A stretch of 64,000 nucleotides of DNA, from positions 1 to 64,000 of the forward strand of contig NZ_VFPV01000003.1 of NCBI RefSeq assembly GCF_006716905.1, written 5' to 3'. The notes beneath the pieces were generated by a model. The model was not told the DNA's origin and did no database searches. It saw nothing but the letters and a program-made list of their open reading frames with translations. The position numbers and the translations under genes were made by a program. This stretch comes from Acidovorax temperans. GTDB lineage: Bacteria > Pseudomonadota > Gammaproteobacteria > Burkholderiales > Burkholderiaceae_C. Positions within the stretch are counted from its first letter, which is position 1. The number at the start of each line of letters is the position of its first letter. Positions 13,222 through 22,746 of this stretch are shown piece by piece.

Positions 13222-14067
13222 ATGACCACATCCACCAAATCGGAAACCGCGGCCAAAAAAGACGTTGCCAAACTCCAGCGCGCCATCGTTGATGGCCTGG
13301 AAGACGTGAAGGCGCAAGACATCCAGGTCTTCAACACCGAGCATCTGTCGCCGCTGTTTGAACGGGTGATCGTGGCATCGGGCACCTCTAACCGCCAGAC
13401 CAAAGCGCTGGCTTCCAGCGTGCGCGATGCCGTTAAGGAAGCAGGCTTTCCCAAGCCGCGGATTGAAGGCGAAGACAATGGCGAGTGGATCATTGTGGAC
13501 TGCGGCTCGGCCGTGGCGCACATCATGCAGCCCGCCATTCGCCAGTACTACCGCCTGGAAGAGCTGTGGGGTGACACGCCAGTGCGCTTGAAGCTGGGTG
13601 CCGCCAAGCCGTCTTCGACGGCTGCCGCCGATCTGGCTGACAAAAAGTCTGCCCAGAAGGCCGCCAAGTCGGATGCGAAAACTGCAGCCAAAAAGGCTCC
13701 GGCCAAAAAAGCGGCAGCTGCCCCTTCAGCACCCGCCCGCTCTGGCAAGGCCACGGTGAAGGCTGTGGCAAAGACTGCTGCCAAAGCTGCACCCGCAAAA
13801 ACTGCGGCGGCCAAACCGGCTGCAAAGACCACCGCAGCCAAACCTGCCAGCAAAACCGCTGGCACTGCCGCCGCCAAGAAGCCCGCAGCCGCCAAGACTC
13901 CCGTGAAGACCGTGGTCGTCAAGCCGGGCGGCGCCAAGAAGCCTGCAGCCAAGAAGTCTCCTGCCGCCAAGGCCCCTGCACGCGCAGCTGCCAAGCCTGC
14001 TGCCAAAGCAGCCCCCAAGGCTGCGGCCAAGCCCGCTGCCAAGAAGGCACCGGCCCGCAAGGGCTGA
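13222..14067 (+). CDS. rsfS: Ribosomal silencing factor RsfS with histone H1-like tail
   Basis: 281 residues. The first ~120 are a standard RsfS/Iojap domain (LQRAIVDGLEDVKAQDIQVFNT, GEDNGEWIIVDCGSAVAHIM, YRLEELWG), which binds ribosomal protein L14 and blocks subunit joining in starvation. The remaining ~150 residues are an extension made almost only of Lys, Ala and Pro (AAKK, KPAAK repeats), like eukaryotic H1 or bacterial AlgP tails. Usual RsfS proteins are 105-130 residues. The tail should be basic and unstructured and may bind nucleic acid (inference). Confidence 0.92.
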   Translation: MTTSTKSETAAKKDVAKLQRAIVDGLEDVKAQDIQVFNTEHLSPLFERVIVASGTSNRQTKALASSVRDAVKEAGFPKPRIEGEDNGEWIIVDCGSAVAHIMQPAIRQYYRLEELWGDTPVRLKLGAAKPSSTAAADLADKKSAQKAAKSDAKTAAKKAPAKKAAAAPSAPARSGKATVKAVAKTAAKAAPAKTAAAKPAAKTTAAKPASKTAGTAAAKKPAAAKTPVKTVVVKPGGAKKPAAKKSPAAKAPARAAAKPAAKAAPKAAAKPAAKKAPARKG

Positions 14068-14137
14068 TGGCCCTGCCGCCGTGCACCCATCGCGTGGGTG
14101 TGCGGCGCGTTGGTCTTTCACACATTCAGGTTGACTC

Positions 14138-14605
14138 ATGAAGCTGCTGATTGTTGCCGTGGGGCAGCGGGTGCCCGATTGGGCGCAAACTGCCTACGAC
14201 GACTATGCCAAGCGTTTTCCACCGGAACTCAAAGTGGAGCTCAAGGCCGTGAAGACCGAGCCGCGTGGCTCCAAGACACTGGAGACGCTGTACGCCGCCG
14301 AGCGTGAGCGCATCGAGGCCGCCATTCCCCGCGGCACCCGCGTGGTCGCGCTGGACGAGCGCGGTACCAACCTCACCACCAAGGCCCTGGCAGAGCGGCT
14401 CAAAGGCTGGCAACTGGGCGGTGACGATGTGGCCCTGGTCATTGGCGGCCCTGATGGCCTGGACCCTGCCTTTCGGCAGGCGGCACACGAGCGCATTCGC
14501 CTGTCCGATCTGACACTGCCCCATGCCATGGTGCGCGTGCTGCTGATTGAACAGCTGTACCGGGCCTGGTCGGTGAACGCAGGGCACCCCTACCACCGCG
14601 AGTGA
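14138..14605 (+). CDS. rlmH: 23S rRNA (pseudouridine1915-N3)-methyltransferase
   Basis: This 155-residue SPOUT methyltransferase modifies pseudouridine 1915 in helix 69 of 23S r[37 protein letters not shown] and the C-terminal [13 protein letters not shown] are diagnostic; the last forms part of the SAM knot and dimer interface. The gene follows rsfS by 70 bp in the usual rsfS-rlmH order. Confidence 0.96.
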   Translation: MKLLIVAVGQRVPDWAQTAYDDYAKRFPPELKVELKAVKTEPRGSKTLETLYAAERERIEAAIPRGTRVVALDERGTNLTTKALAERLKGWQLGGDDVALVIGGPDGLDPAFRQAAHERIRLSDLTLPHAMVRVLLIEQLYRAWSVNAGHPYHRE

Positions 14606-14634
14606 CTTGCCCATGCCCTGTATTGGCCCGTCAT

Positions 14635-14699
14635 TTGCTTCACTATTAATAGCTGCTGGCGCTTGATGGATAAGCGCTGGAGTCGGTTTTCTTCAAAAT
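14635..14699. repeat. Palindromic intergenic repeat, copy 4
   Basis: Near-canonical copy: ACTATTAATAGCTGC, TGGCGCTTGATGGATAAGCGC, TGGAGTCGG and a T-rich end. It fills most of the gap between rlmH and maf. Confidence 0.8.
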
Positions 14700-14705
14700 C
14701 CCTTC

Positions 14706-15332
14706 ATGCCTGACTTCATCTACCTTGCCTCCCAAAGCCCGCGCCGCCGCCAGTTGCTGGAGCAGCTGGGCGTGCGCAACGAATTGCTGCTGCCCAATGT
14801 GGATGGCGATGTGGCCGAAGACGCCGAAGGCATCGAAGCTGTGCTGCCCGACGAAAGCCCGGACGACTACGTAGCCCGCGTCACCGGCCTGAAGCTCGAC
14901 GCCGCTGTGGCCCGGTGTGCTCGGCGCGGGCTGCCTATGGCGCCCATCCTGTGCTCAGACACTACGGTCGCTCTCGGAAGCACCATTTATGGTAAGCCCG
15001 ACGACGCCCCGCACGCCCAGCGCATGCTGGCCGAGCTAGCGGGCCAAACCCACCGGGTGCTGACGGCGGTGGCTGTGCAGGTGGGTGATGGCGCAGGTGC
15101 ACAGCGGCTGCAGGCGCTTTCGGTGTCAGAAGTCACATTTGCGCCGCTCACGGCTGATCAGATCGCCGCCTATGTGGCCACTGGCGAGCCCATGGGCAAG
15201 GCGGGGGCGTACGGCATTCAGGGGCGCGCGGCCGCGTTTATTCCGGTGCTGCATGGCAGCTATTCGGGCATCATGGGCCTGCCGATGTACGAGACAGCCC
15301 AGTTGCTGCGTGCCATCGGCTTCTCTGTGTGA
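14706..15332 (+). CDS. Maf family nucleoside triphosphate pyrophosphatase
   Basis: 208 residues. The N-terminal [15 protein letters not shown] is the Maf signature; CSDTTVALG holds the catalytic Asp, and [14 protein letters not shown] matches the YhdE subgroup, which hydrolyses dTTP and UTP to monophosphates. Its likely role is removal of damaged or excess pyrimidine nucleotides. The maf-rng order, with a 19-bp gap, is common in proteobacteria. Confidence 0.93.
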   Translation: MPDFIYLASQSPRRRQLLEQLGVRNELLLPNVDGDVAEDAEGIEAVLPDESPDDYVARVTGLKLDAAVARCARRGLPMAPILCSDTTVALGSTIYGKPDDAPHAQRMLAELAGQTHRVLTAVAVQVGDGAGAQRLQALSVSEVTFAPLTADQIAAYVATGEPMGKAGAYGIQGRAAAFIPVLHGSYSGIMGLPMYETAQLLRAIGFSV

Positions 15333-15351
15333 GATTCAACGCATATCTGCC

Positions 15352-16851
15352 ATGGCCGCTATCCAACAAGACATTCTGATCAACTGGTCGCCCCAAGAAA
15401 CCCGCGTGGCCGTCGTGGAACACGGGGCGGTGCAAGAGCTGCACATCGAGCGCACGCTGGAGCGTGGGCTGGTGGGCAACGTGTACCTGGGCAAGGTTTC
15501 GCGCGTGCTGCCGGGCATGCAGTCGGCGTTCATCGACATCGGGCTGGAGCGTGCGGCGTTTTTGCATGTGGCCGATGTGTGGCACCGCCAGCCTGATGGC
15601 GAGCCACCCGCCTTCGCCCGCAAGACCGAGCCGCAGTTGCCCATTGAAAAACAGGTGTTTGAAGGCCAGTCGCTCATGGTGCAGGTCATCAAGGACCCCA
15701 TTGGCACCAAGGGTGCGCGCCTGTCCACGCAGATCAGCATTGCAGGCCGCCTGCTGGTGTTTTTGCCGCAGGACGACCATGTGGGCGTGTCGCAGAAGAT
15801 TCCCCCGGCCGAGCGTGATGCGCTGCGGGCACGGCTACAGGCGCTGGTGGGCGATAAATCCGCGGGCGGCGGCGGTGGCTTCATTTTGCGCACCAACGGA
15901 GAAGACTCGACCGATGCCGAGCTGGCCGAAGACATTGCCTACCTGCGCAAGACCTGGGCGCGCATCAAGGAGGCTTCCGTCAAGCTGCCTGCTGGGTCGT
16001 TGCTGCACCAGGACCTGGACTTGCTGCAGCGCGTGTTGCGCGACCTGGTGAGCGACCATACGCAGACCATCCGGCTCGATTCGATGGAGCAGTTCCATCG
16101 CCTGCGTGCCTTTGGGCAGGAGTTCATGCCGGCGGCTGCGGGCAAGCTGCAGCACTACAAAGGCGAGCGCCCGATCTTTGACCTGTATTCGATTGACGAA
16201 GAAGTGGCCAAGGCGCTGGGGCGGCGGGTGGAGCTGAAATCGGGCGGCTACCTCATCGTGGACCAGACCGAGGCGCTGACCACCATCGACGTGAACACAG
16301 GCGGCTACGTGGGTGCGCGCAATTTTGACGACACCATCTTCAAGACCAACCTGGAAGCCGCCCAGGCCATCGCCCGCCAGCTGCGCTTGCGCAACCTGGG
16401 CGGCATCATCATCGTGGACTTCATCGACATGGTGCGCGAGGACCACCAGCAGGCTGTGTTGTCCGAGTTCAAGAAGCAACTGGCGCGAGACCGGGTCAAG
16501 ACCATGTCGTCCGGCACCTTCTCGCAACTGGGCCTGGTAGAGATGACGCGCAAGCGCACCCGCGAATCTTTGGCGCACATGCTGTGCGAGCCCTGCGAAG
16601 CCTGCCAGGGCAAGGGCAGCGTGAAGACGGCGCGCAGCGTGTGTTACGACATCCTGCGCGAGATCCTGCGCGAGGCCCGCCAGTTCAACCCGCGCGAGTT
16701 TCGCGTGGTGGCCTCACCGCGGGTGGTGGAGCTGTTTCTGGACGAGGAAAGCCAGCACTTGGCGGGCCTGTCGGACTTCATCGGCAAACCCATTTCCCTG
16801 CAGGCGGAAAGCGCCATGGGGCAAGAGCAGTACGACATTGTTCTGCTGTAG
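15352..16851 (+). CDS. rng: Ribonuclease G
   Basis: 499 residues (E. coli RNase G has 489). An S1-like domain (LVGNVYLGKVSRVLPGMQSAFIDIGLERAAFLH) is followed by the RNase E/G catalytic core: TTIDVNTGGYVG, IIIVDFIDMV with metal-binding Asp residues, and the zinc-link CEPCEACQGKGSV. It lacks the long C-terminal degradosome scaffold of RNase E. The enzyme processes the 16S rRNA 5' end and decays some mRNAs. The start MAAIQQDILINW was chosen because the longer frame reads back through maf. Confidence 0.95.
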   Translation: MAAIQQDILINWSPQETRVAVVEHGAVQELHIERTLERGLVGNVYLGKVSRVLPGMQSAFIDIGLERAAFLHVADVWHRQPDGEPPAFARKTEPQLPIEKQVFEGQSLMVQVIKDPIGTKGARLSTQISIAGRLLVFLPQDDHVGVSQKIPPAERDALRARLQALVGDKSAGGGGGFILRTNGEDSTDAELAEDIAYLRKTWARIKEASVKLPAGSLLHQDLDLLQRVLRDLVSDHTQTIRLDSMEQFHRLRAFGQEFMPAAAGKLQHYKGERPIFDLYSIDEEVAKALGRRVELKSGGYLIVDQTEALTTIDVNTGGYVGARNFDDTIFKTNLEAAQAIARQLRLRNLGGIIIVDFIDMVREDHQQAVLSEFKKQLARDRVKTMSSGTFSQLGLVEMTRKRTRESLAHMLCEPCEACQGKGSVKTARSVCYDILREILREARQFNPREFRVVASPRVVELFLDEESQHLAGLSDFIGKPISLQAESAMGQEQYDIVLL

Positions 16852-16854
16852 CCA

Positions 16855-16877
16855 ACGGGCCAGGGCGGGTGGCCCGT
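16855..16877. terminator. Hairpin after rng
   Basis: Inverted repeat ACGGGCCA / TGGCCCGT with a 7-base loop, four bases after the rng stop codon. No clear U-run follows; moderate terminator candidate. Confidence 0.4.
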
Positions 16878-16906
16878 GACCCAGGCTTCACCCTGCTTGC
16901 TGGCTC

Positions 16907-16928
16907 TTTGCTATGAAAAAAGTAGCTA
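16907..16928. repeat. Palindromic repeat, copy 5, left half (cut by the IS array)
   Basis: TTTGCTATGAAAAAAGTAGC followed by TA. The matching right half (GTGGCGCTTGTCGGATAAGCG) resumes at 20457 after the three insertion elements. Joining the halves through one TA restores a normal repeat copy, showing the original insertion point. Confidence 0.75.
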
Positions 16929-18108
16929 GTGTAGTGTCTCAAAAATAGATAGAACTATTTTGACCGGTGTTGGTCGAATCAGCTTCCTTATAGGAGACTA
17001 CGCTGATGGCCCACCCTGGACGCCCCGCCACGAAGCTGCAGATCACCGATGCCGAGCGCGCAGAGCTGCATGCGCGACTGCGCGTACGCAAAGCGCCCGA
17101 GGACGAGAAGCTGCGCATGCGAATCGTGCTGGGCTGCGCAGATGGGGAGTCGGGCACCATGATTGCCCAACGCTTGGGCACGACGGTGCAAACTGTCTCC
17201 AAGTGGCGGCGGCGCTACCGGGCGTATCGTCTGGCGGGTTTGACCGATGCCCCGCGCGCTGGCCGCCCGCGCAGTGTGGGCGACGAGCAGGTTCAGCTCA
17301 TTGTGGACAAGGTTCGCCAGAGCAAGCCTGACAACGCCACGCACTGGAGCGTGCGCCAGATGAGTCGGCACGCTGGCGTATCGCCCGCGACGGTGCAGCG
17401 CATCTGGCATGCCTTTGGGCTGAAGCCGCACCTGCAAGAAACCTTCAAGCTATCGACGGATCCCCATTTCGTGGACAAGGTACGGGATGTGGTGGGGCTG
17501 TATATGGCACCACCCGATCGCGCCTTGGTGCTGTGCGTGGACGAGAAGAGCCAGATCCAGGCTCTGGATCGCACCCAACCAGGGTTACCACTGACGTTTG
17601 GCAAACCCAGCACGCGCACGCACGATTACAAGCGCCATGGCACAACGTCGCTGTTTGCAGCGCTGGATGTGGCCACTGGCAAAGTCATAGGACAGCTCAA
17701 GCGCCGTCACCGCAGTGTGGAATTCCTGCAGTTCCTCAAAGCCATCGATGCAGCGGTGCCTGGCGAACAAGACATCCACCTGATCATGGACAACTACGGC
17801 ACGCACAAGACGCAGGCAGTGCGGGCCTGGCTAGCAGCCCATCCTCGCTACCACGTTCACTTCACGCCCACCTCAGCGTCCTGGCTCAATCTGGTCGAGC
17901 GTTTCTTTAGCCAGATCAGCGAGCAGTGGATCAAGCGCAGCGCCCACACCAGCGTTGCTCAGCTGGAGCAATCCATACGGGAATACATTGATCGTCACAA
18001 CGAGGATCCCAAGCCGTTCGTGTGGCATAAAAGTGCGGACACCATCTTGGCATCTGTGGCGCGGGCAGCGAGTACCATTATTTGATGATTACTTTTGAGA
18101 CACCACAC
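16929..18108 (+). mobile_element. IS630-family element A, copy 1 (1180 bp)
   Basis: Bounded by TA dinucleotides in CTAG context on both sides. Terminal inverted repeats are GTGTAGTGTCTCAAAA on the left and the complement of GTGTGGTGTCTCAAAA on the right, with one mismatch. It carries one transposase gene. It is the same length as copy 2 (19275-20454), and I found only three base differences between them: one in the left end and two silent ones in the gene. Confidence 0.93.
17006..18085 (+). CDS. IS630-family transposase (element A, copy 1)
   Basis: 359 residues. Two helix-turn-helix regions ([18 protein letters not shown] near 53-70 and [19 protein letters not shown] near 119-137) precede a DDE catalytic domain: D179 in [14 protein letters not shown]262 in [10 protein letters not shown] and E298 in [10 protein letters not shown], with the 35-residue D-E spacing of the family. 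TAGGAGA lies nine bases before the ATG. The frame is complete, so the element may be active. Confidence 0.95.
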   Translation: MAHPGRPATKLQITDAERAELHARLRVRKAPEDEKLRMRIVLGCADGESGTMIAQRLGTTVQTVSKWRRRYRAYRLAGLTDAPRAGRPRSVGDEQVQLIVDKVRQSKPDNATHWSVRQMSRHAGVSPATVQRIWHAFGLKPHLQETFKLSTDPHFVDKVRDVVGLYMAPPDRALVLCVDEKSQIQALDRTQPGLPLTFGKPSTRTHDYKRHGTTSLFAALDVATGKVIGQLKRRHRSVEFLQFLKAIDAAVPGEQDIHLIMDNYGTHKTQAVRAWLAAHPRYHVHFTPTSASWLNLVERFFSQISEQWIKRSAHTSVAQLEQSIREYIDRHNEDPKPFVWHKSADTILASVARAASTII

Positions 18109-18110
18109 TA

Positions 18111-19272
18111 GTGTCCTGAGTTAAAAATTCATTGAATTATTTTCCCTGATGGCAATCATTCGTGTAGGGTGTTACACGACGAGGTGGCCATGAGCGGAAG
18201 ACCAAAGACTCCATTGGTGTTGAGCGCAACGGAGCGAGAGCAATTGATTGCGTTGGCCAAGCGCCGTAAGACCGCGCAGGCCTTGGCCCTGCGCGCGCGC
18301 ATCGTGCTCGCGTGCGCTGAGGGCCTGGACAACAAGGTGGTGGCAGCGCGCCAGCGGGTCACGCAGCAGACGGTTTCCAAGTGGCGGGGCCGTTTTGTTG
18401 AACTGCGCTTGGAGGGTTTGCTGGATGCGCCGCGCCCTGGCGCTCCGCGCACGATTGAAGATGAGCGCGTCGATGCAGTGATCGCCAAGACGCTGGAGTC
18501 TGTGCCAGTTGGCGCGACTCACTGGAGTAGTCGCACCATGGCCCGCGCAATGGGCATGTCACAGACGGCTGTGAGTCGAATCTGGCGGGCTTTCGGTTTG
18601 CAGCCGCACCGCCAGGAGACGTTCAAACTCTCCAGTGATCCGTTTTTTGTCGAAAAGGTCCGCGACATTGTCGGCCTGTACATGGACCCGCCACTCAAGG
18701 CGATGGTGTTGTGCGTGGATGAGAAGAGTCAAATACAGGCATTGGACCGCACACAGCCGATCTTGCCGCTGATGCCGGGCATCCCTGAGCGCAGAACCCA
18801 CGACTACATGCGCCATGGAACGACGACGCTGTTTGCGGCACTGGACATTGCCACGGGCCAAGTGATTGGAGAGTTACACCGGCGCCATCGCAGCACGGAG
18901 TTTTTGCAGTTCCTGCGCTCCATTGAAGCGAATGTGCCAGCCCAGTTGGATGTGCATTTGGTGATGGACAACTACGGCACGCACAAGACCCCTGCGGTCA
19001 AGGCATGGTTTGCAAGACATCCCAGGTTCCACGTGCACTTCACGCCAACCTCCGCGTCCTGGCTCAATCAGGTGGAGCGTTGGTTTGCAACCCTGACCGA
19101 GAAGTGCATCCGTCGCGGCACACACCGATCGACAAGACAGCTTGAGCAGGCAATCCACCAATACCTGGAGTTGAACAATTCAGATCCCAAACCGTTCGCG
19201 TGGGTCAAGTCTGCCGATGACATCCTGGCGAGTATCGAGAGATTTTGTCTGCGAATTTCTAACTCAGGACAC
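18111..19272 (+). mobile_element. IS630-family element B (1162 bp)
   Basis: A different IS630-type element lying between two copies of element A. Its ends are a perfect 13-bp inverted repeat GTGTCCTGAGTTA, flanked by TA on each side (18109-18110 and 19273-19274). Its ends begin with G and end with C, so each junction again reads CTAG. Confidence 0.92.
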
Positions 19273-19275
19273 TAG
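18190..19275 (+). CDS. IS630-family transposase (element B)
   Basis: 361 residues from the ATG preceded by GAGG; a GTG seven codons earlier is possible. Layout is like the transposase of element A: two helix-turn-helix regions, then DDE residues in [23 protein letters not shown] and [10 protein letters not shown]. It is clearly related to the neighbouring transposase but divergent. The coding sequence runs through the right inverted repeat (SNSGH at the end), and the TAG stop is made from the target TA plus the first G of the next element. Confidence 0.93.
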   Translation: MSGRPKTPLVLSATEREQLIALAKRRKTAQALALRARIVLACAEGLDNKVVAARQRVTQQTVSKWRGRFVELRLEGLLDAPRPGAPRTIEDERVDAVIAKTLESVPVGATHWSSRTMARAMGMSQTAVSRIWRAFGLQPHRQETFKLSSDPFFVEKVRDIVGLYMDPPLKAMVLCVDEKSQIQALDRTQPILPLMPGIPERRTHDYMRHGTTTLFAALDIATGQVIGELHRRHRSTEFLQFLRSIEANVPAQLDVHLVMDNYGTHKTPAVKAWFARHPRFHVHFTPTSASWLNQVERWFATLTEKCIRRGTHRSTRQLEQAIHQYLELNNSDPKPFAWVKSADDILASIERFCLRISNSGH

Positions 19276-20454
19276 TGTGGTGTCTCAAAAATAGATAGAA
19301 CTATTTTGACCGGTGTTGGTCGAATCAGCTTCCTTATAGGAGACTACGCTGATGGCCCACCCTGGACGCCCCGCCACGAAGCTGCAGATCACCGATGCCG
19401 AGCGCGCAGAGCTGCATGCGCGACTGCGCGTACGCAAAGCGCCCGAGGACGAGAAGCTGCGCATGCGAATCGTGCTGGGCTGCGCAGATGGGGAGTCAGG
19501 CACCATGATTGCCCAACGCTTGGGCACGACGGTGCAAACTGTCTCCAAGTGGCGGCGGCGCTACCGGGCGTATCGTCTGGCGGGTTTGACCGATGCCCCG
19601 CGCGCTGGCCGCCCGCGCAGTGTGGGCGACGAGCAGGTTCAGCTCATTGTGGACAAGGTTCGCCAGAGCAAGCCTGACAACGCCACGCACTGGAGCGTGC
19701 GCCAGATGAGTCGGCACGCTGGCGTATCGCCCGCGACGGTGCAGCGCATCTGGCATGCCTTTGGGCTGAAGCCGCACCTGCAAGAAACCTTCAAGCTATC
19801 GACGGATCCCCATTTCGTGGACAAGGTACGGGATGTGGTGGGGCTGTATATGGCACCACCCGATCGCGCCTTGGTGCTGTGCGTGGACGAGAAGAGCCAG
19901 ATCCAGGCTCTGGATCGCACCCAACCAGGGTTACCACTGACGTTTGGCAAACCCAGCACGCGCACGCACGATTACAAGCGCCATGGCACAACGTCGCTGT
20001 TTGCAGCGCTGGATGTGGCCACTGGCAAAGTCATAGGACAGCTCAAGCGCCGTCACCGCAGTGTGGAATTCCTGCAGTTCCTCAAAGCCATCGATGCAGC
20101 GGTGCCTGGCGAACAAGACATTCACCTGATCATGGACAACTACGGCACGCACAAGACGCAGGCAGTGCGGGCCTGGCTAGCAGCCCATCCTCGCTACCAC
20201 GTTCACTTCACGCCCACCTCAGCGTCCTGGCTCAATCTGGTCGAGCGTTTCTTTAGCCAGATCAGCGAGCAGTGGATCAAGCGCAGCGCCCACACCAGCG
20301 TTGCTCAGCTGGAGCAATCCATACGGGAATACATTGATCGTCACAACGAGGATCCCAAGCCGTTCGTGTGGCATAAAAGTGCGGACACCATCTTGGCATC
20401 TGTGGCGCGGGCAGCGAGTACCATTATTTGATGATTACTTTTGAGACACCACAC
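19275..20454 (+). mobile_element. IS630-family element A, copy 2 (1180 bp)
   Basis: Nearly identical to copy 1, with matching GTGTGGTGTCTCAAAA ends. It is flanked by TA at 19273-19274 and 20455-20456. The near identity to copy 1 indicates recent transposition or duplication. Confidence 0.93.
19352..20431 (+). CDS. IS630-family transposase (element A, copy 2)
   Basis: The 359-residue product is identical to that of copy 1; the two base differences seen in the gene (a TCG/TCA serine codon and an ATC/ATT isoleucine codon) are silent. All DDE residues are intact. The same TAGGAGA ribosome binding site is present. Confidence 0.95.
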   Translation: MAHPGRPATKLQITDAERAELHARLRVRKAPEDEKLRMRIVLGCADGESGTMIAQRLGTTVQTVSKWRRRYRAYRLAGLTDAPRAGRPRSVGDEQVQLIVDKVRQSKPDNATHWSVRQMSRHAGVSPATVQRIWHAFGLKPHLQETFKLSTDPHFVDKVRDVVGLYMAPPDRALVLCVDEKSQIQALDRTQPGLPLTFGKPSTRTHDYKRHGTTSLFAALDVATGKVIGQLKRRHRSVEFLQFLKAIDAAVPGEQDIHLIMDNYGTHKTQAVRAWLAAHPRYHVHFTPTSASWLNLVERFFSQISEQWIKRSAHTSVAQLEQSIREYIDRHNEDPKPFVWHKSADTILASVARAASTII

Positions 20455-20456
20455 TA

Positions 20457-20495
20457 GTGGCGCTTGTCGGATAAGCGCCAGAGCGCTAAAAGGCA
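20457..20495. repeat. Palindromic repeat, copy 5, right half
   Basis: GTGGCGCTTGTCGGATAAGCG followed by CCAGAGCGCTAAAAGG. This completes the half-copy left of the IS array and lies just downstream of the aminotransferase gene. Confidence 0.75.
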
Positions 20496-20517
20496 TCAAA
20501 GTGCCCTGGCAGTGCCT

Positions 20518-21690
20518 TCAAAGCTTGCGCAGGCGCTCCAGCGCTGCGCGCAGGGTTTCATCCTTCTTCGCAAAGCAAAAACGCACCACGCGCTGGTCAA
20601 AGCCGTCGCCATAAAAGGCCGACAGCGGAATGGCCGCCACGCCCACTTCACGCGTGAGCCACTGGCAAAAATCTGATTCGTTCAGGTCGCTCACGGCCGA
20701 AATGTCCACGCACTGGAAGTAGCTGCCGGTGCTGGGCAGCAGCTTCAGGCGCGAGCCTTCCAGGCCCTGGCGGAACAGGTCGCGCTTGGCCTGGTAGAAA
20801 GCGGGCAGTTGCAGATAGGGCGTAGGGTCTTGCAGGTAGGCGGCCAGGCCATGCTGCATGGGAGTGTTGACGGTGAACACGTTGAACTGGTGCACCTTGC
20901 GGAATTCGGCCGTCAGTGCTGCAGGCGCTGCCACGGTGCCCACTTTCCAGCCTGTGACGTGGAAGGTCTTGCCAAAGCTGGACACGATGAACGCGCGTGC
21001 CGCCAGGCCGGCAAAACGCGCGGCGCTTTGGTGTTCGGCACCGTCAAACACCATGTGTTCGTACACCTCGTCGCTGATCAGCAGGATGTCGGTGGGCGCG
21101 AGCAGGGCTTCGAGCTGGCGCATCTCGTCGGCCGTCCAGATGGTGGCGCTAGGGTTGTGCGGGCTGTTGATGATGATGGCCCGGGTGCGCGGTGTGATGG
21201 CAGCGCTGATCTTGGCAAAGTCGGGGCGGAAGGTGCCGGGCGTGAGGGGCACGCGCACGGCCTTGCCGCCTGCCAGCTCGATGTTGGGCACGTAGCTGTC
21301 GTAGCAGGGGTCGAGCACGATCACCTCATCACCCGCGTGCACGATGGCAAGAATGGCGGTAATGATGGCCTGCGTGGCCCCGGCGGTGATGGTGATTTCC
21401 GTGCCAGGGTGGTAGGCGCGGCCGTGCAGTGCCTCGATCTTGCGTGCCACGGCTTCGCGCAGTGCGGGCACGCCGGGCATGGGCGGGTACTGGTTGTGAC
21501 CGGCCTTCATGGCCTGGGTGACGGCGTCCACCAGTTCAGGGGCGCATTCAAAGTCTGGAAAGCCTTGCCCCAGGTTGACGGCGTTGTGCTCGGTGGCCAG
21601 GGCGGACATCACCGTGAAGATGGTGGTGCCCACGTTGGGCAGCTTGCTGGGAAAGGCGGGCGTGCGTGCGGCAGAAGTGGCGTTGGTCAT
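20518..21690 (-). CDS. PLP-dependent aminotransferase (YbdL/methionine aminotransferase type)
   Basis: A 390-residue fold-type I class I/II aminotransferase. NLGQGFPDF, HNQYPPMPGVPALREAVA, the NSPHNPSA substrate loop, ISDEVYEHMVFDG and the PLP lysine in SSFGKTFHVTGWKVG follow the YbdL pattern, an enzyme preferring methionine, His and Phe. A C-terminal Arg (VVRFCFAKKDE) should bind the substrate carboxylate. It sits 11 bp after cysB in the same direction, which would fit a sulfur amino acid role. Confidence 0.88.
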   Translation of the reverse strand: MTNATSAARTPAFPSKLPNVGTTIFTVMSALATEHNAVNLGQGFPDFECAPELVDAVTQAMKAGHNQYPPMPGVPALREAVARKIEALHGRAYHPGTEITITAGATQAIITAILAIVHAGDEVIVLDPCYDSYVPNIELAGGKAVRVPLTPGTFRPDFAKISAAITPRTRAIIINSPHNPSATIWTADEMRQLEALLAPTDILLISDEVYEHMVFDGAEHQSAARFAGLAARAFIVSSFGKTFHVTGWKVGTVAAPAALTAEFRKVHQFNVFTVNTPMQHGLAAYLQDPTPYLQLPAFYQAKRDLFRQGLEGSRLKLLPSTGSYFQCVDISAVSDLNESDFCQWLTREVGVAAIPLSAFYGDGFDQRVVRFCFAKKDETLRAALERLRKL

Positions 21691-21701
21691 GGTGGGGCGG
21701 G

Positions 21702-22643
21702 TCAGAATTCGTAGTCGTTCACATGGCCGGTCATGGCCCGGGCGATCAGTTCACGGCTCAGGCGGTCGCTGAGCAGTTCGGCAAATTTATAGACGAAATT
21801 GCGCAGGTACGCGCCGCGCTTGAAGGCCACGCGGGCCACGCTTTGCCCAAACAGATGGCCCACGGGGCGCACCACCAGGTCGCCCAGCGGGTCGTCGCGC
21901 ATGGCCATCTCGGCCACGATGCCAATGCCCAGGCCCAGGCGCACGTAGGTCTTGATCACGTCGGAGTCAATCGCTTCAAGCACGATGCGGGGCGTGAGCT
22001 TGCGCGCGGCAAAGGCATGGTCGATCTTGCCGCGCCCGGTGAAGGAGGGGTGGTAGGTGATGAGGGCCTCGTGCGCCAGGTCGTCCAGGCCGATGCGTTC
22101 TTTCTGTGCCAGCGGGTGGCCGTTGGGGACCACCAGCACGTGCTGCCATTCATAGCAGGGCAGGGTGACGAGCTCGGGGTAGTCGGCCAGGGATTCGGTG
22201 GCCATGCCGATCTCGGCCCCCTCGTCAATGATCATGCGGGCTACTTCGTGCGGTGTGGCTTGGTGCAGGCTGATGTTGACCTTGGGATAGGACTCGCGCA
22301 GGCGGGCCACGGGCACGGGCAGCACGTAGCGGGCCTGGGTGTGGGTGGTGGCAATGCTCAGGGTACCGCTGTCCTGGGCGCTGAACTGTTCGCCAATGCG
22401 CTTGAGGTTGCCCACCTCGCGCATGATGATTTCGATGCTCTGCAGCACATGCTGGCCGGGCTCGGTGATGCGCTTGAGGCGTTTGCCGTGGCGGGCAAAG
22501 ATGTCCACGCCCAGCTCTTCTTCTAGCTCAATGATGGCCTTGGACACGCCCGGCTGGGAGGTGTGCAGGGCTTTGGCAGCTTCGGTCAGATTGAGATTGC
22601 GGCGGGCGGCTTCTTGCACGAAGCGGAATTGGTGCAGGTTCAT
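21702..22643 (-). CDS. cysB: CysB-family LysR regulator
   Basis: 313 residues. The N-terminal winged helix (MNLHQFRFVQEAARRNLNLTEAAKALHTSQPGVSKAI) and the effector domain (GTLSIATTHTQARYVLP, FTGRGKIDHAF) match CysB/Cbl, the activator of sulfate assimilation that senses acetylserine or sulfate status. Family assignment is firm; CysB versus Cbl is less so. It lies between cbiX, a siroheme-type chelatase, and the aminotransferase gene. Confidence 0.9.
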   Translation of the reverse strand: MNLHQFRFVQEAARRNLNLTEAAKALHTSQPGVSKAIIELEEELGVDIFARHGKRLKRITEPGQHVLQSIEIIMREVGNLKRIGEQFSAQDSGTLSIATTHTQARYVLPVPVARLRESYPKVNISLHQATPHEVARMIIDEGAEIGMATESLADYPELVTLPCYEWQHVLVVPNGHPLAQKERIGLDDLAHEALITYHPSFTGRGKIDHAFAARKLTPRIVLEAIDSDVIKTYVRLGLGIGIVAEMAMRDDPLGDLVVRPVGHLFGQSVARVAFKRGAYLRNFVYKFAELLSDRLSRELIARAMTGHVNDYEF

Positions 22644-22746
22644 ATCTGATGAAGGCTAAAGATTTGCATCATTATGCTTCATTCATCTAAAGAACTGGCG
22701 CGGATCCGCCCAAGAGCGCAACCTGTGGCGCTTGCCGTATTGCGTT

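Noticed and set aside
13600-14067. Short direct repeats that could suggest a CRISPR or tandem repeat array
   Set aside because: They encode the in-frame Lys/Ala/Pro tail of RsfS; units are irregular and without spacers.
16929-20454. Compound transposon formed by two copies of element A
   Set aside because: The DNA between the copies is just another IS630 element with no cargo; stacking at CTAG explains it better.
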